Part shown: positions 1-8,114 of the stretch, in pieces | How the letters are laid out: each line of letters begins with the position of its first letter | Numbering within the stretch: position 1 is the stretch's first letter | From: Pseudomonas mosselii | Lineage (GTDB): Bacteria; Pseudomonadota; Gammaproteobacteria; Pseudomonadales; Pseudomonadaceae | Length of the DNA stretch: 64,000 bases | Direction of reading: 5' to 3' | Assembly (NCBI RefSeq): GCF_019823065.1 | Contig: NZ_CP081966.1 | Coordinates: forward strand, 248,001-312,000 | Translations under genes and position numbers: made by a program | Notes under the pieces: model-generated | What the model saw: the letters and a program-made list of their open reading frames with translations, nothing else | Told to the model about the DNA's origin: nothing | Database searches by the model: none

Positions 1-82
1 CCCCGCCAATAAAGCGCCGAGCGGCACCTGATGGGTGATCGGGGCGTTGCTATGCTCAGGGAAAACAAGAGGGGATGGCGCA

Positions 83-721
83 ATGAAAGATCCCTACGCA
101 CCAGGTTTCTGGTGCACCGTGACGATCCTGGGCACCCTGACCGCCGGCTACTTCTACGGTATCCGGCACACCCACACGATGAACCAGGCCGTGCAGTTTC
201 TCTATGCCGCCGCCGCCGTGACCGCGGCGGTGGCGTTGTGCGGGCTGGCGTGGATCGCCTGGCAGCAGCTGCACCTGAACAGGCGCGAAGTCGCCCAGGG
301 ACGAACGTTGCTGACCATCTGGAACACCAAGGTCGCCCTGCGCCGGGTCGAGACGGTGTTCGACCGCTATTTCTGGGGCAGCTACTGGCACTCCGGACGC
401 ACCTTCGAGGAGGTGATGGGCGAGCTCAAGGGCACGCCGCTGGAGCAGAGCCTGGACGCCCTCAAGCGCCAGTGCCGGGAACTCGACCGGGAAGTGCACG
501 ACCACCACCATCACTGGCTGGCCAATGCCCGCGACCTGTCCAGCGTGGCCACGGCCATGGCCCGCGAGCGCTACCAGCTGGACCTGTGCGACGCGCCGGC
601 CCGTGATGGCGGCAACACCGCCGTGCTCAACAGGGATCTGGAAGTGCTGGTGTACACCTGGTCGGCGCGCCTGCGCAGCTTCGACCATCAGCTGGACGAG
701 CTGGAGCGCGCCTATCACTGA
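83..721 (+). CDS. Small inner-membrane protein of unknown function
   Basis: Predicted 212-residue protein starting MKDPYAPGFW. Two hydrophobic helices lie at about residues 8-25 and 35-60, followed by a soluble domain of about 150 residues rich in Arg, Glu and His, including a run of four His near residue 138. I chose the ATG at 83 because AGAGGGG sits about 8 bases upstream; an in-frame ATG at 35 has no such site. I do not recognise the family. The two-helix plus helical-tail layout would fit a membrane-anchored scaffold, but that is only a shape argument. It converges on the CBS-domain gene with a 6-base gap. Confidence 0.72.
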   Translation: MKDPYAPGFWCTVTILGTLTAGYFYGIRHTHTMNQAVQFLYAAAAVTAAVALCGLAWIAWQQLHLNRREVAQGRTLLTIWNTKVALRRVETVFDRYFWGSYWHSGRTFEEVMGELKGTPLEQSLDALKRQCRELDREVHDHHHHWLANARDLSSVATAMARERYQLDLCDAPARDGGNTAVLNRDLEVLVYTWSARLRSFDHQLDELERAYH

Positions 722-727
722 GCAGGG

Positions 728-1165
728 TCATTCACCGCGGATGTACTGCTCCAGTTGCAGGATCAGGTTGGCCTGTTCGGCGATGGTTTCCTTCACCAGG
801 TCGCCGATAGACAGCAGCCCGAGCAGCTTGCCCTCATGCACCACCGGCAGGTGGCGCAGGTGGCGGTTGGTCATCAGGTTCATGCAGTACTCGAGATTCT
901 GCTTGGGTTCAACCGTGACCACCGGAGAACTCATGATGTCGCGTACCGGCGTGGCCGCCGAGGAGCGACCCTTGAGCACCAGCTTGCGGGCGTAGTCGCG
1001 TTCGCTGACGATTCCCACTACCTGGCCATGCTCCATCACCGGCAGGGCGCCGACGTTCTTCTCCGCCAGCAACTTCAAGGCATCCAACACCGAGTCGTCA
1101 GGGTTGATGGTGTAGACGGTGTGGTGCTGGGACTTGGCTTTGAGGATTTGTTCGACGTTCTTCAT
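728..1165 (-). CDS. CBS-domain pair protein
   Basis: A 145-residue protein made almost wholly of two CBS motifs (about residues 10-65 and 75-130). Each contains the typical DALKLLAEKNVGALPV / NLMTNRHLRHLPVV core followed by a GIVSERD / GLLSIGD element. CBS pairs bind adenine nucleotides or S-adenosyl ligands and normally regulate a partner; a free-standing pair has no catalytic domain, so the partner is unknown. The start at MKNVEQ is preferred over an upstream extension because the extension is low-complexity Pro/Arg/Cys sequence. No operon partner is evident. Confidence 0.88.
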   Translation of the reverse strand: MKNVEQILKAKSQHHTVYTINPDDSVLDALKLLAEKNVGALPVMEHGQVVGIVSERDYARKLVLKGRSSAATPVRDIMSSPVVTVEPKQNLEYCMNLMTNRHLRHLPVVHEGKLLGLLSIGDLVKETIAEQANLILQLEQYIRGE

Positions 1166-1282
1166 ACGGGCCTCTGTGGGTGCAAATGCGACGTGTCGGA
1201 GTAAATAAAGCATCCGGCACGGCGCTCTGCACGGCAATGCAGGAAACGGCATCGAGGTGATTGAAAAACGTCATCGCGGCAA

Positions 1283-1301
1283 GGGGCCGCAACGCGGCCC
1301 C
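1283..1301. terminator. GC hairpin beyond the dipeptidase gene
   Basis: GGGGCCGC-AAC-GCGGCCCC forms a perfect 8-bp stem just downstream of the M20 dipeptidase stop codon (minus strand). The nearest T-run on the minus strand lies about 15 bases further on, so it is not a classical intrinsic terminator. It could stabilise the mRNA end or work with Rho. Confidence 0.4.
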
Positions 1302-1311
1302 GAGTGGGTCA

Positions 1312-3054
1312 TCAGAGCTTCGGCATCTGCCCGATCCGCGCCACCATCTCGCTGACGACCTGCAGGTCGAGCATGAACTGCTCCACGGTCTTGAACTCGT
1401 TGTCGTTGTGCCCGGTGTACTTGACGTCCGGCATGGCCAGGCCGAACTGCACGCCGTTGGGCAGGTCGTGCACCGAGGTGGCGCCGGCGGAGGTGCCGTA
1501 CTCGTGCTTCATGCCCAGGTTCTCGCTGGCCACGGCCAGCAGGGCCTTGACCCATTCGCCCTCGGGGTTGCGGTACATCGGCTCATCGAGGGTGTAGTCG
1601 AACGCCACCGGGGTCTTGCTCTTGGCCTTCCACGCATCGAGCTTGCCGGCGATCTCGCGCTTGAGGGTGTCGAGCGACTTGCCTTTGGGAATGCGCAGGT
1701 TGACGGCCAACTTCAGCGCCTTGTCATCCAGGCCGACGAAGGTCAACGAGGTGGTCAGCGGGCCCATGAAGTCGTCCTTGAAACCGACGCCGAGTTTGTT
1801 GCCCAGGTAGTCCAGGCCCCAGTTGTCGGCGGCGTAGCGAGCGGCGTCGGTGATGTGGTTGTGCTTGAGCGGCACGTCCTTGCCCAGGCCGTTGAGGAAG
1901 TCGAGCATGCGCGCCACCGGGTTGACCCCGGACTCGGGCTCGGAGGAGTGCGCCGACACGCCGGTCACGGTGAGCAGCACCTGCTTGCCGTCGACCTTGG
2001 CGTCGATGCTGAAGTCGCCGCCATGGCGTTTGACGTAGGCCGCGCCGGCCTTGTTCAGCGCCTTGGCCAGGTCGGCCGGCTTATCGCCGGTCAATGTCGC
2101 CACCGAGCTGCCGGGGATCTGGTTGGTGGCCAGGCCGCCGGTGAGGTTGATCACCTCGGCGCCTTTGCCGTCACCGGCACGCTTGGCGAAGGTGGCCATG
2201 ACGGTGCCATAGCCTTTCTCGGCGATTACCACCGGGTAGCCGCCGTCCAGCGCCAGGTTGTAGTCGGGGGTGGCGTTGCGTTCAAAGTAATAAGGGATGG
2301 CGTCGCCGGTGGTTTCCTCGGTGGTGTCCACCAGCAGCTTGAACTGGCGCGCCAGCGGCAGCTTCTCGTCCTTGGCCACCTTCAGCGCGTACAGCGCGAC
2401 GACGATGCCGTTCTTGTCGTCCTCGGTGCCGCGGCCGTACATGCGGTCGCCCACCAGGGTGACCTTGAACGGGTCGAGCTTGGTGCCGTCCTTGAGCTTC
2501 CAGTTGTCCGGAGTGACCGGTACCACGTCGGCGTGGGCGTGGATGCCGATCACTTCCTTGCCTTCACCGAGGGTGATCTCGTAGACGCGGTTGTCGATGT
2601 TGCGGAACGTCAGGCCGAAGCCCTCGGCCAGGGCCTTGATCTTGTCGGCGATCTTGATGAACTCAGGATTCTCGTGCTGCGGTACACCGTCCTTGCGAAC
2701 GGTCGGGATCTCCACCAGCTCGCGCAGGGTTTCCTTGGCGGCCTTGCCGTACTTGATGCGGGTGTACAGGCCCAGCAGGCGGCTGATCTCGTCCTGCTGT
2801 TCGGCGCTCAACGGCTTGCCGGCCAGGTACAGCTTGAGGGTTTCGTCCAGCTTGTCGGCCTTGGCCAGGTCGCTGCCGGCCAGCTTGCCGAGGAACTGCT
2901 TGAAGTCGGCCGGGTCGCTGCCGTCGTAGGCCTTGATGATGGCGGCGGACTGCTGCTGGGAGAGGTTGGCCTGGGCCGGGATCGAGAACATGGCCACGCT
3001 GGCCAGCAGGAGCGATGCGGCGGATAGCTTGGTATATGGCATGGGGGTGCGCAT
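1312..3054 (-). CDS. Periplasmic M20-family dipeptidase (PepV-like)
   Basis: A 580-residue zinc peptidase with an N-terminal signal peptide (hydrophobic to about residue 28, ending PAQA-N). Family metal ligands are visible: H174-x-D176 in IHAHADVVPV, D212 in GRGTEDDKNG, and the catalytic/metal Glu pair E246-E247 in DTTEETTG. The long insert between catalytic halves is the lid/dimerisation domain of dipeptidase PepV relatives. Likely hydrolyses dipeptides in the periplasm for nutrition. The start is uncertain: AAGGA directly abuts the first ATG and lies 12 bases from a second ATG (MPYTK) at 3042. It is transcribed divergently from the next gene. Confidence 0.88.
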   Translation of the reverse strand: MRTPMPYTKLSAASLLLASVAMFSIPAQANLSQQQSAAIIKAYDGSDPADFKQFLGKLAGSDLAKADKLDETLKLYLAGKPLSAEQQDEISRLLGLYTRIKYGKAAKETLRELVEIPTVRKDGVPQHENPEFIKIADKIKALAEGFGLTFRNIDNRVYEITLGEGKEVIGIHAHADVVPVTPDNWKLKDGTKLDPFKVTLVGDRMYGRGTEDDKNGIVVALYALKVAKDEKLPLARQFKLLVDTTEETTGDAIPYYFERNATPDYNLALDGGYPVVIAEKGYGTVMATFAKRAGDGKGAEVINLTGGLATNQIPGSSVATLTGDKPADLAKALNKAGAAYVKRHGGDFSIDAKVDGKQVLLTVTGVSAHSSEPESGVNPVARMLDFLNGLGKDVPLKHNHITDAARYAADNWGLDYLGNKLGVGFKDDFMGPLTTSLTFVGLDDKALKLAVNLRIPKGKSLDTLKREIAGKLDAWKAKSKTPVAFDYTLDEPMYRNPEGEWVKALLAVASENLGMKHEYGTSAGATSVHDLPNGVQFGLAMPDVKYTGHNDNEFKTVEQFMLDLQVVSEMVARIGQMPKL

Positions 3055-3197
3055 TCCTTTGCAGGGGTGGAGGGTGACCGTTTACGCAAACGGAAGATGC
3101 CCACGCTATCACCAATGACCACCGGCACGGGAGAGGTGGCAATGTGCTTTTCTGCACAAACGTGCAAGCGTTCATATACGGCGCGGCCTGCAGGTTT

Positions 3198-3217
3198 ATG
3201 ATAAAAATGCGTATCAT
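3198..3217. promoter_or_regulatory. Inverted repeat ATGATA-n8-TATCAT, possible Fur-type operator
   Basis: A perfect 6-bp inverted repeat with an 8-base spacer lies in the 207-bp gap between the divergent dipeptidase and transglutaminase-like genes, 45 bp upstream of the latter's start. TATCAT/ATGATA half-sites resemble parts of the Fur consensus GATAATGATAATCATTATC, but the centre differs. This could be a Fur or Zur-like site, or simply an AT-rich promoter. Confidence 0.3.
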
Positions 3218-3261
3218 TAGCGTTTTTGTAATAACCCTCGCGTCACAAGAGAAGGATCCTC

Positions 3262-5112
3262 ATGTTCATGTCTTACCTTGCACCCCTGGCCGGGGTGCTG
3301 GCATTCACCCTGGCCTGCATCGCGCCTGCCCAGGCTCGGGACGATGGCACCGACCACTCCGTCACCCTTGAAAAGGTCGTGCAGACCTTCACCGTGCAGC
3401 GCGACGGCAGTTTCCAGGTGGCGGTCGAATCGGTCTCGCGCATCAACGAAGAGCGCGCCATCCAGGCCAAGGCCCAGCAAGCACTGAGCTACAACCGTGG
3501 GTACGAGACCCTGGAGGTCGACCAGGCCTTCACCCAGAAGCCCGACGGGCGCAAGGTCATGGTCGACGCCTCGCAGATCAAGGAGCAGCAGGAGCAGGCG
3601 TCCACCTACGCGCCGATGTTCCAGGACTCCCGGGTCAAGGTGGTGATCTTCCCGGAAGTGGCCGTTGGCGACCGCCTGGTGCTGCGCTACAAGCGCCATC
3701 GCACCACCGCGCTGTTCCCCGGCCATTTCGAGGACCTCACCGCGGCGGAATTTCACCCCGTGGAGCAGTTCTCGCTGATCTACGACCTGCCGGCGGACCT
3801 GCCGCTGTATGCCGACGCCCGTGGTTTCAAGGCGTCCACGCCCAAGGCCGGCAAGGGCCGCAAGGTCTACCGCTGGGACTTCGTGCCGACCGACAGGGCC
3901 AGGATCGAGGCGAGCGCCGTGTCCTACCTGGACTATGGCCAGTACCTCGCGGTCTCGACCTTCAAGGACTACGCAGGGCTTGCCGCCAGCTACCAGGCGC
4001 GCGCCGACGTGCAAGTGACACCGGCCATTGCCGCGTTGGCCGGACAATTGACGGCGAACCTGCCCGACGCCCGGGCCAAGGCGCTCAAGCTCAGCGACTG
4101 GGTGCGTGAGAACATCCGCTACGTGGCGGTCTATGTCGGTGCCGGTGGCGTGGTTCCGCACGCGGCGCAGAGCGTGCTCGACAACCGCTATGGCGACTGC
4201 AAGGACCATGTGGCCCTGCTCGAGGCGCTGCTCAAGGCGGCGGGTATCGAGAGCTCGCCGGCGCTGATCAACCTCGGCAATGCCTACCAGCTGCCGAAGG
4301 TGCCGACACTCGGTGTGCTCAACCATGTGCTGACCTATGTGCCGAGCCTCGACCTGTACCTGGATTCGACCGACCCGTCGGTGGCCGCCGGTTACCTGCC
4401 GCTGATGGACCTGGACAAGACCACGCTGCTGACCGCCACCGGCGTGTTCGGCAAGACCCCGGCCACCCAGTTCGGCAAGCAGGTCGGTGAAATGCTGTTC
4501 AAGGTCAAGGACACGGGTGCCGCGGACTTCACCGGCGACTCGACCATCGAAGGCTGGGCCAGCGAGGTCAACCGCTATGGCGCCAAGACGATGAAACCGA
4601 CGGACCTCGATCGCATCGTCGAGCAGGTGCTCAATGCCTATGGGCAACGGGGCAGCGGCAAGATCCTGATCCAGCCGTCGGCAGCGCCGGAGCACTTTCG
4701 CAGCCAGGTCCAGGGCCATACCGAGAACCTGGTGAACCTGCCCGGCCCGGTGGGCGTGCCAGCCCTGAGCAGCCTGGTGGGCGGCATCGCCCAGTCAGTC
4801 TATGGCTTTGCCACCGAGAACGAGCGCACCCAGGGCTTCGTCTGCATCTCCAACGAAACGCTGGAGCAATCGCGCTTCGAGTTCCCGGCCGGGGTCACCG
4901 TCCTGGCGACGCCCAAGGCCGTTGCCGTGAAGGAAGGCAGTTTCGACTACAGCGCCCGTTACACCCGTGACGGCAACGCCGTGGTGGTCGAGCGCCGCAT
5001 GCAGTTCAAGCACCCGAAGGCAGTGTGCACGCCTGAGGAGTTCAAGGCGATGAAGCCGGTCATCGAGACCATGGTCCGAGACCTGCAGGGCCAGATCATC
5101 GTGCAGGGCTGA
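3262..5112 (+). CDS. Secreted DUF3857 / transglutaminase-like protein
   Basis: A 616-residue protein with a signal peptide (cleavage near residue 25, APAQA-R), an N-terminal beta-rich DUF3857 domain (about 35-235) and a transglutaminase-like papain-fold domain. The catalytic triad is visible as C313 (YGDCKDHVALLEALL), H355 (VLNHVLTYV) and D368 or D371 (YLDSTDPS). DUF3857-transglutaminase proteins are common in Pseudomonas; the substrate is unknown, and peptidase or amidase activity is as likely as cross-linking. AAGGA sits 5 bases before the ATG. A strong intrinsic terminator follows, so the gene is probably a single-gene unit. Confidence 0.85.
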   Translation: MFMSYLAPLAGVLAFTLACIAPAQARDDGTDHSVTLEKVVQTFTVQRDGSFQVAVESVSRINEERAIQAKAQQALSYNRGYETLEVDQAFTQKPDGRKVMVDASQIKEQQEQASTYAPMFQDSRVKVVIFPEVAVGDRLVLRYKRHRTTALFPGHFEDLTAAEFHPVEQFSLIYDLPADLPLYADARGFKASTPKAGKGRKVYRWDFVPTDRARIEASAVSYLDYGQYLAVSTFKDYAGLAASYQARADVQVTPAIAALAGQLTANLPDARAKALKLSDWVRENIRYVAVYVGAGGVVPHAAQSVLDNRYGDCKDHVALLEALLKAAGIESSPALINLGNAYQLPKVPTLGVLNHVLTYVPSLDLYLDSTDPSVAAGYLPLMDLDKTTLLTATGVFGKTPATQFGKQVGEMLFKVKDTGAADFTGDSTIEGWASEVNRYGAKTMKPTDLDRIVEQVLNAYGQRGSGKILIQPSAAPEHFRSQVQGHTENLVNLPGPVGVPALSSLVGGIAQSVYGFATENERTQGFVCISNETLEQSRFEFPAGVTVLATPKAVAVKEGSFDYSARYTRDGNAVVVERRMQFKHPKAVCTPEEFKAMKPVIETMVRDLQGQIIVQG

Positions 5113-5123
5113 GGCCCGGAAAC

Positions 5124-5162
5124 GCAAAAGCCCCGCCAGAGCGATCTGAGCGGGGCTTTTGC
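5124..5162 (+). terminator. Intrinsic terminator after the transglutaminase-like gene
   Basis: GCAAAAGCCCCGC and GCGGGGCTTTTGC form a perfect 13-bp stem around a 13-base loop, with A- and T-tracts on the two sides, so it should work in both directions. It also lies downstream of tRNA-Arg, which is transcribed from the minus strand. Confidence 0.9.
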
Positions 5163-5204
5163 TTGCCGGCACCGGTGAAAACACACGGGTGACGGCTGAT
5201 GTCA

Positions 5205-5281
5205 TGGCGCACTCGGCGGGATTCGAACCCACGACCCCTGCCTTCGGAGGGCAGTACTCTATCCAGCTGAGCTACGAGTGC
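5205..5281 (-). tRNA. tRNA-Arg(CCG)
   Basis: A 77-base tRNA with encoded CCA. The acceptor stem GCACTCG pairs perfectly with CGAGTGC, followed by discriminator G and CCA. The anticodon stem is CTGCC/GGCAG with loop CTCCGAA, giving anticodon CCG, which reads CGG (Arg). The T-arm GTGGGTTCGAATCCCGC is canonical. It stands alone between two protein genes. Confidence 0.97.
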
Positions 5282-5367
5282 AACGGGCCGCATGATACCC
5301 ATCTGTGTCGGTGGCGTCCATGGCCTTGATCTGTGGAGTTTTTTCCCGGGGGGACAGCGGGTGTCGG

Positions 5368-6231
5368 TCACAGTGCGATCAGCTCCGGCCGCAGCCCCTC
5401 CATCCGCTGTCCCGCAGGCTTGAGATACCCGCCATCCCCGGTGATCTGGTGCAAGACCTTTTCACGCAAGCCATGCAATGCCACGCCGGTGCGCTGGCGC
5501 GGGTGCGGCAGGTCGATTTCCACCACCGCCTTGATCCGCCCCGGCCTCGGCTCCAGCACCACCACCCGATCGGCCAGGTAGGTGGCTTCCTCGGCATCGT
5601 GGGTGACCAGCAGGATGGTGATCCCCGAGCGTTCGCGAATCGCCAGCAGTTCGTCCTGCAGCTGTTGGCGGGTCAGGGCGTCGAGGGCGCCGAAGGGTTC
5701 GTCCAGCAGCAGGATCCGTGGGCTGGCCACCAGGCCACGGGCGATGGCCACGCGCTGGGCCATGCCGCCGGACAGCTGGTGCGGATAGGCCGATTCGAAG
5801 CCGACCAGGCCCACCAGTTGCACGTACTCGTGTACGCGCCGGGCGCGCTCGCCCTGGGTGAGTGTCTCGTTGACCAGCCCCAGGCCGATGTTCTGCGCCA
5901 CCGTCAGCCATGGGAACAGGCGATGCTCCTGGAATACGATGCCGCGTTCGCCGCCGATGCCGTCGACCGGCTGGCCGTCGACCCGGATCGTGCCGCTGTA
6001 GTCGGTGTCCAGCCCCACCAGCAGACGCAGCAGGGTGGACTTGCCGCAGCCGGAGGAGCCGACGATGGCGATGAACTCGCCTTCGTTGATCGACAGGTTG
6101 AAGTTGCGGATCGCCTCGAACGGCTGGCCATCGACGCTGAAGGTCTTGCCGACCCCCTCGAAACTGACCAGTGGCGGCGTGGCGTCGGGTTGGTTGGCCG
6201 CGTGCAGGGCCGGGGTGATGAAGGCGTTCAT
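5368..6231 (-). CDS. atsC: ABC transporter ATPase AtsC, sulfate-ester uptake
   Basis: A 287-residue ATPase of the nitrate/sulfonate/taurine importer family. Walker A GSSGCGKST is at residues 58-66, signature LSGGM at 153-157, Walker B LLLDEP at 174-179, and the H-loop VTHDAEEA follows. Its ATG overlaps the stop of the upstream permease gene by 4 bases (ATGA), indicating translational coupling. With the divergent binding protein and AtsK alkylsulfatase the cluster matches the atsRBC/atsK locus of P. putida S-313, so the likely cargo is alkyl sulfate esters. The symbol rests on this context; the ATPase alone could not be told from SsuB or TauB. Confidence 0.85.
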   Translation of the reverse strand: MNAFITPALHAANQPDATPPLVSFEGVGKTFSVDGQPFEAIRNFNLSINEGEFIAIVGSSGCGKSTLLRLLVGLDTDYSGTIRVDGQPVDGIGGERGIVFQEHRLFPWLTVAQNIGLGLVNETLTQGERARRVHEYVQLVGLVGFESAYPHQLSGGMAQRVAIARGLVASPRILLLDEPFGALDALTRQQLQDELLAIRERSGITILLVTHDAEEATYLADRVVVLEPRPGRIKAVVEIDLPHPRQRTGVALHGLREKVLHQITGDGGYLKPAGQRMEGLRPELIAL

Positions 6232-7811
6232 GCGGATCTCCAGCGCGTGGCGCGCGATTCGAGGCGTTGGCCGAGGTGGCCGAGCAGGGCGCCGACCAGG
6301 CCGATCAGGACCATGGCGGCCATCACCTGGTCCATGCGGAACAATTGCTGGGCGCCGATCATCAGGCTGGCGATACCGCCGTCCGAGGGCATGAAGTACT
6401 CGGCACCGATAGTGCCGAGCCAGGCGTAGATCAGCGCCAGGCGCAGCCCGGCGAAGATCGCCGGGGCGGCGCCAGGCAGCACCAGCAGACGCAGCCGGTG
6501 CGGCAGGTCAAGGCGCAGGGCCTGGGCCGCCTCGCCCAGCTGTGGCGGGAGGCTGGCGATACCGCGCTGGGTGGCGATCAGCAACGGGAAGAACGCCGCC
6601 AGCGCGACGAACACCAGCTTGGCGCCTTCACCCAAGCCGAACCAGGCGGTCAGCAGCGGCACCCAGGCGAACAGCGCCACTTGGCGCAGCGCCGACAGGC
6701 TCGGGCCGAGCAGGCGCTCGGCGCTGGCTGACAGGCCCAGCAGCAGGCCCAGCACGAACCCCGCGCCACCGCCGAGCAGCAGCCCGGCCAGGGTGCGTTG
6801 CAGGCTCAAGCGCAGGGCATCGGGCAACGAGCCGTCGAGCAGGCCCGCATACAGGCTGCGCAGCACCTCCAGTGGCGAGGTGAGGATGTTGGCGTCGACC
6901 CAACCAAGGCGGTTGGCGGCCTGCCACAGCATCAACAGCCCCGCAGGCAGCAGCAGGCTTTGCCAGCCGCGTGGCACCTGGCCGCGCAGCTGTTCGCCCG
7001 TGGCCGGTTGCGGCCAGTGCAACAGGCCGCGCTCCAGGCGCGTGAAGCCGCGATCCATCAGCGCGCCGACCAGGCCGATCACCAGGATGCAGAGGAACAC
7101 CAGGTCGAGCATGAACAGTTGCCGCCCCCAGACCATCAGGTAGCCGATGCCTTCGCTGGACGCCAGCAGCTCCACGGCCAGCAGCGAGGTCCAGCCAGTG
7201 GCCAGGGCCAGCCGCACACCGGCGAGAAACGCCGGCAGCGCGGCGGGCAGCAGCAGGCGCAGGAACAGCAGGTGAGGGGGCAGGCGCAGGACGGCGGCGG
7301 CTTCACGCAGCTTGGGCTGGGCGTCGCGCACGCCGACCAGGGTATGCAGCGTGACCGGCACCACCACGGCCTTGACCAGCACCACCAGCTTGAGCAGCTC
7401 GCCGATGCCGAAGAACAGCATGAACAGCGGGATCCAGGCCAGGGTTGGGATCTGTGCCAGGGCGACGAAGGTGGGCATCACCAGGGTCTGCGCTCGCCGC
7501 GATCCACCCAGCCAGGTACCCAGCAGCAGGCCGCTGGCGATTCCCGCCAGCAGTCCCCAGGCCAGGCGCTGCAGACTTATCCACAGGTGGCCCCAGAGCT
7601 CACCGGAGCCATACTCTAGCGCGCTCTGCCAGACCAGCGACGGCGCAGGCAGGATCTGCTCGCTCATCCAGTGTTCACGGCTGGCGATAATCCACAATGC
7701 CGCCACCACCAGCGGCACGGCCCACGGTATGTAGGAGCGGCCTTGTGCCGCGAAAGGACCACGTAGCGGCCTCCATCGACGGCGCTGGCCTACGCTCAAG
7801 ACTTCGCTCAT
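6228..7811 (-). CDS. atsB: Fused double permease AtsB, sulfate-ester ABC importer
   Basis: A 527-residue membrane protein formed by two tandem BinPDT_comp (SsuC/TauC-like) permease domains. Each carries its EAA-type cytoplasmic loop (KLREAAAVLRLPPHLLFLRLLLPAALPAF and QLGEAAQALRLDLPHRLRLLVLPGAAPAI), so one polypeptide replaces the usual homodimer. The start at 7811 has GAGGT 7 bases upstream; an ATG at 7835 has no usable spacing. Residues 19-27 (PFAAQGRSY) are encoded by a REP element (7730-7757) read in frame, in the cytoplasmic tail before the first helix. Function follows from its coupling to atsC and divergence from atsR and atsK. Confidence 0.85.
   Translation of the reverse strand: MSEVLSVGQRRRWRPLRGPFAAQGRSYIPWAVPLVVAALWIIASREHWMSEQILPAPSLVWQSALEYGSGELWGHLWISLQRLAWGLLAGIASGLLLGTWLGGSRRAQTLVMPTFVALAQIPTLAWIPLFMLFFGIGELLKLVVLVKAVVVPVTLHTLVGVRDAQPKLREAAAVLRLPPHLLFLRLLLPAALPAFLAGVRLALATGWTSLLAVELLASSEGIGYLMVWGRQLFMLDLVFLCILVIGLVGALMDRGFTRLERGLLHWPQPATGEQLRGQVPRGWQSLLLPAGLLMLWQAANRLGWVDANILTSPLEVLRSLYAGLLDGSLPDALRLSLQRTLAGLLLGGGAGFVLGLLLGLSASAERLLGPSLSALRQVALFAWVPLLTAWFGLGEGAKLVFVALAAFFPLLIATQRGIASLPPQLGEAAQALRLDLPHRLRLLVLPGAAPAIFAGLRLALIYAWLGTIGAEYFMPSDGGIASLMIGAQQLFRMDQVMAAMVLIGLVGALLGHLGQRLESRATRWRSA
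7730..7757 (-). repeat. REP element inside the atsB coding sequence
   Basis: Read on the minus strand, this 28-base stretch matches the REP copy at 10113-10140 at 25 of 28 positions (CCTTTCGCG..CAAGGCCGCTCC.ACA). It lies in frame within atsB and encodes residues 19-27. REPs are normally intergenic. Confidence 0.8.
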
Positions 7812-8114
7812 CAAGGCACCTCTCAAACAAACCATTCCTTGTTTATTCGTTTATGGAATTAAAAATTCTCACAAGCGATATTCAGGAGATAAGAGCATGC
7901 GCCTGCTGCATGCGAAACCCCCGAGGCATTGCGTTTTCCTCATATTTTTCATGCGTGCTCTGCAAGCCGCCCGGCGTCCCGCATGGCGCCTCGTTTATGT
8001 CTTCTGGTTACTAAAAAATGAAGTTTTGATCTTTGTAGGTTCTAACCGGACCTGCCTAGCTTCTGGCCCATAGCGCCGGCCATCGCCGGTGGCAGCCTGC
8101 CAAGGAGCCTTGCC
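7812..8114. promoter_or_regulatory. Divergent atsBC / atsRK promoter region
   Basis: A 303-bp gap with an AT-rich core (7840-7885, and again 8005-8040) between divergent units. TATTCGTTTA at 7844-7853 recurs exactly at 31121-31130 upstream of the SfnB operon, another sulfur-linked promoter. By analogy with P. putida S-313 this region would be controlled by SftR and CysB under sulfate limitation; no operator can be assigned by eye. Confidence 0.5.
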
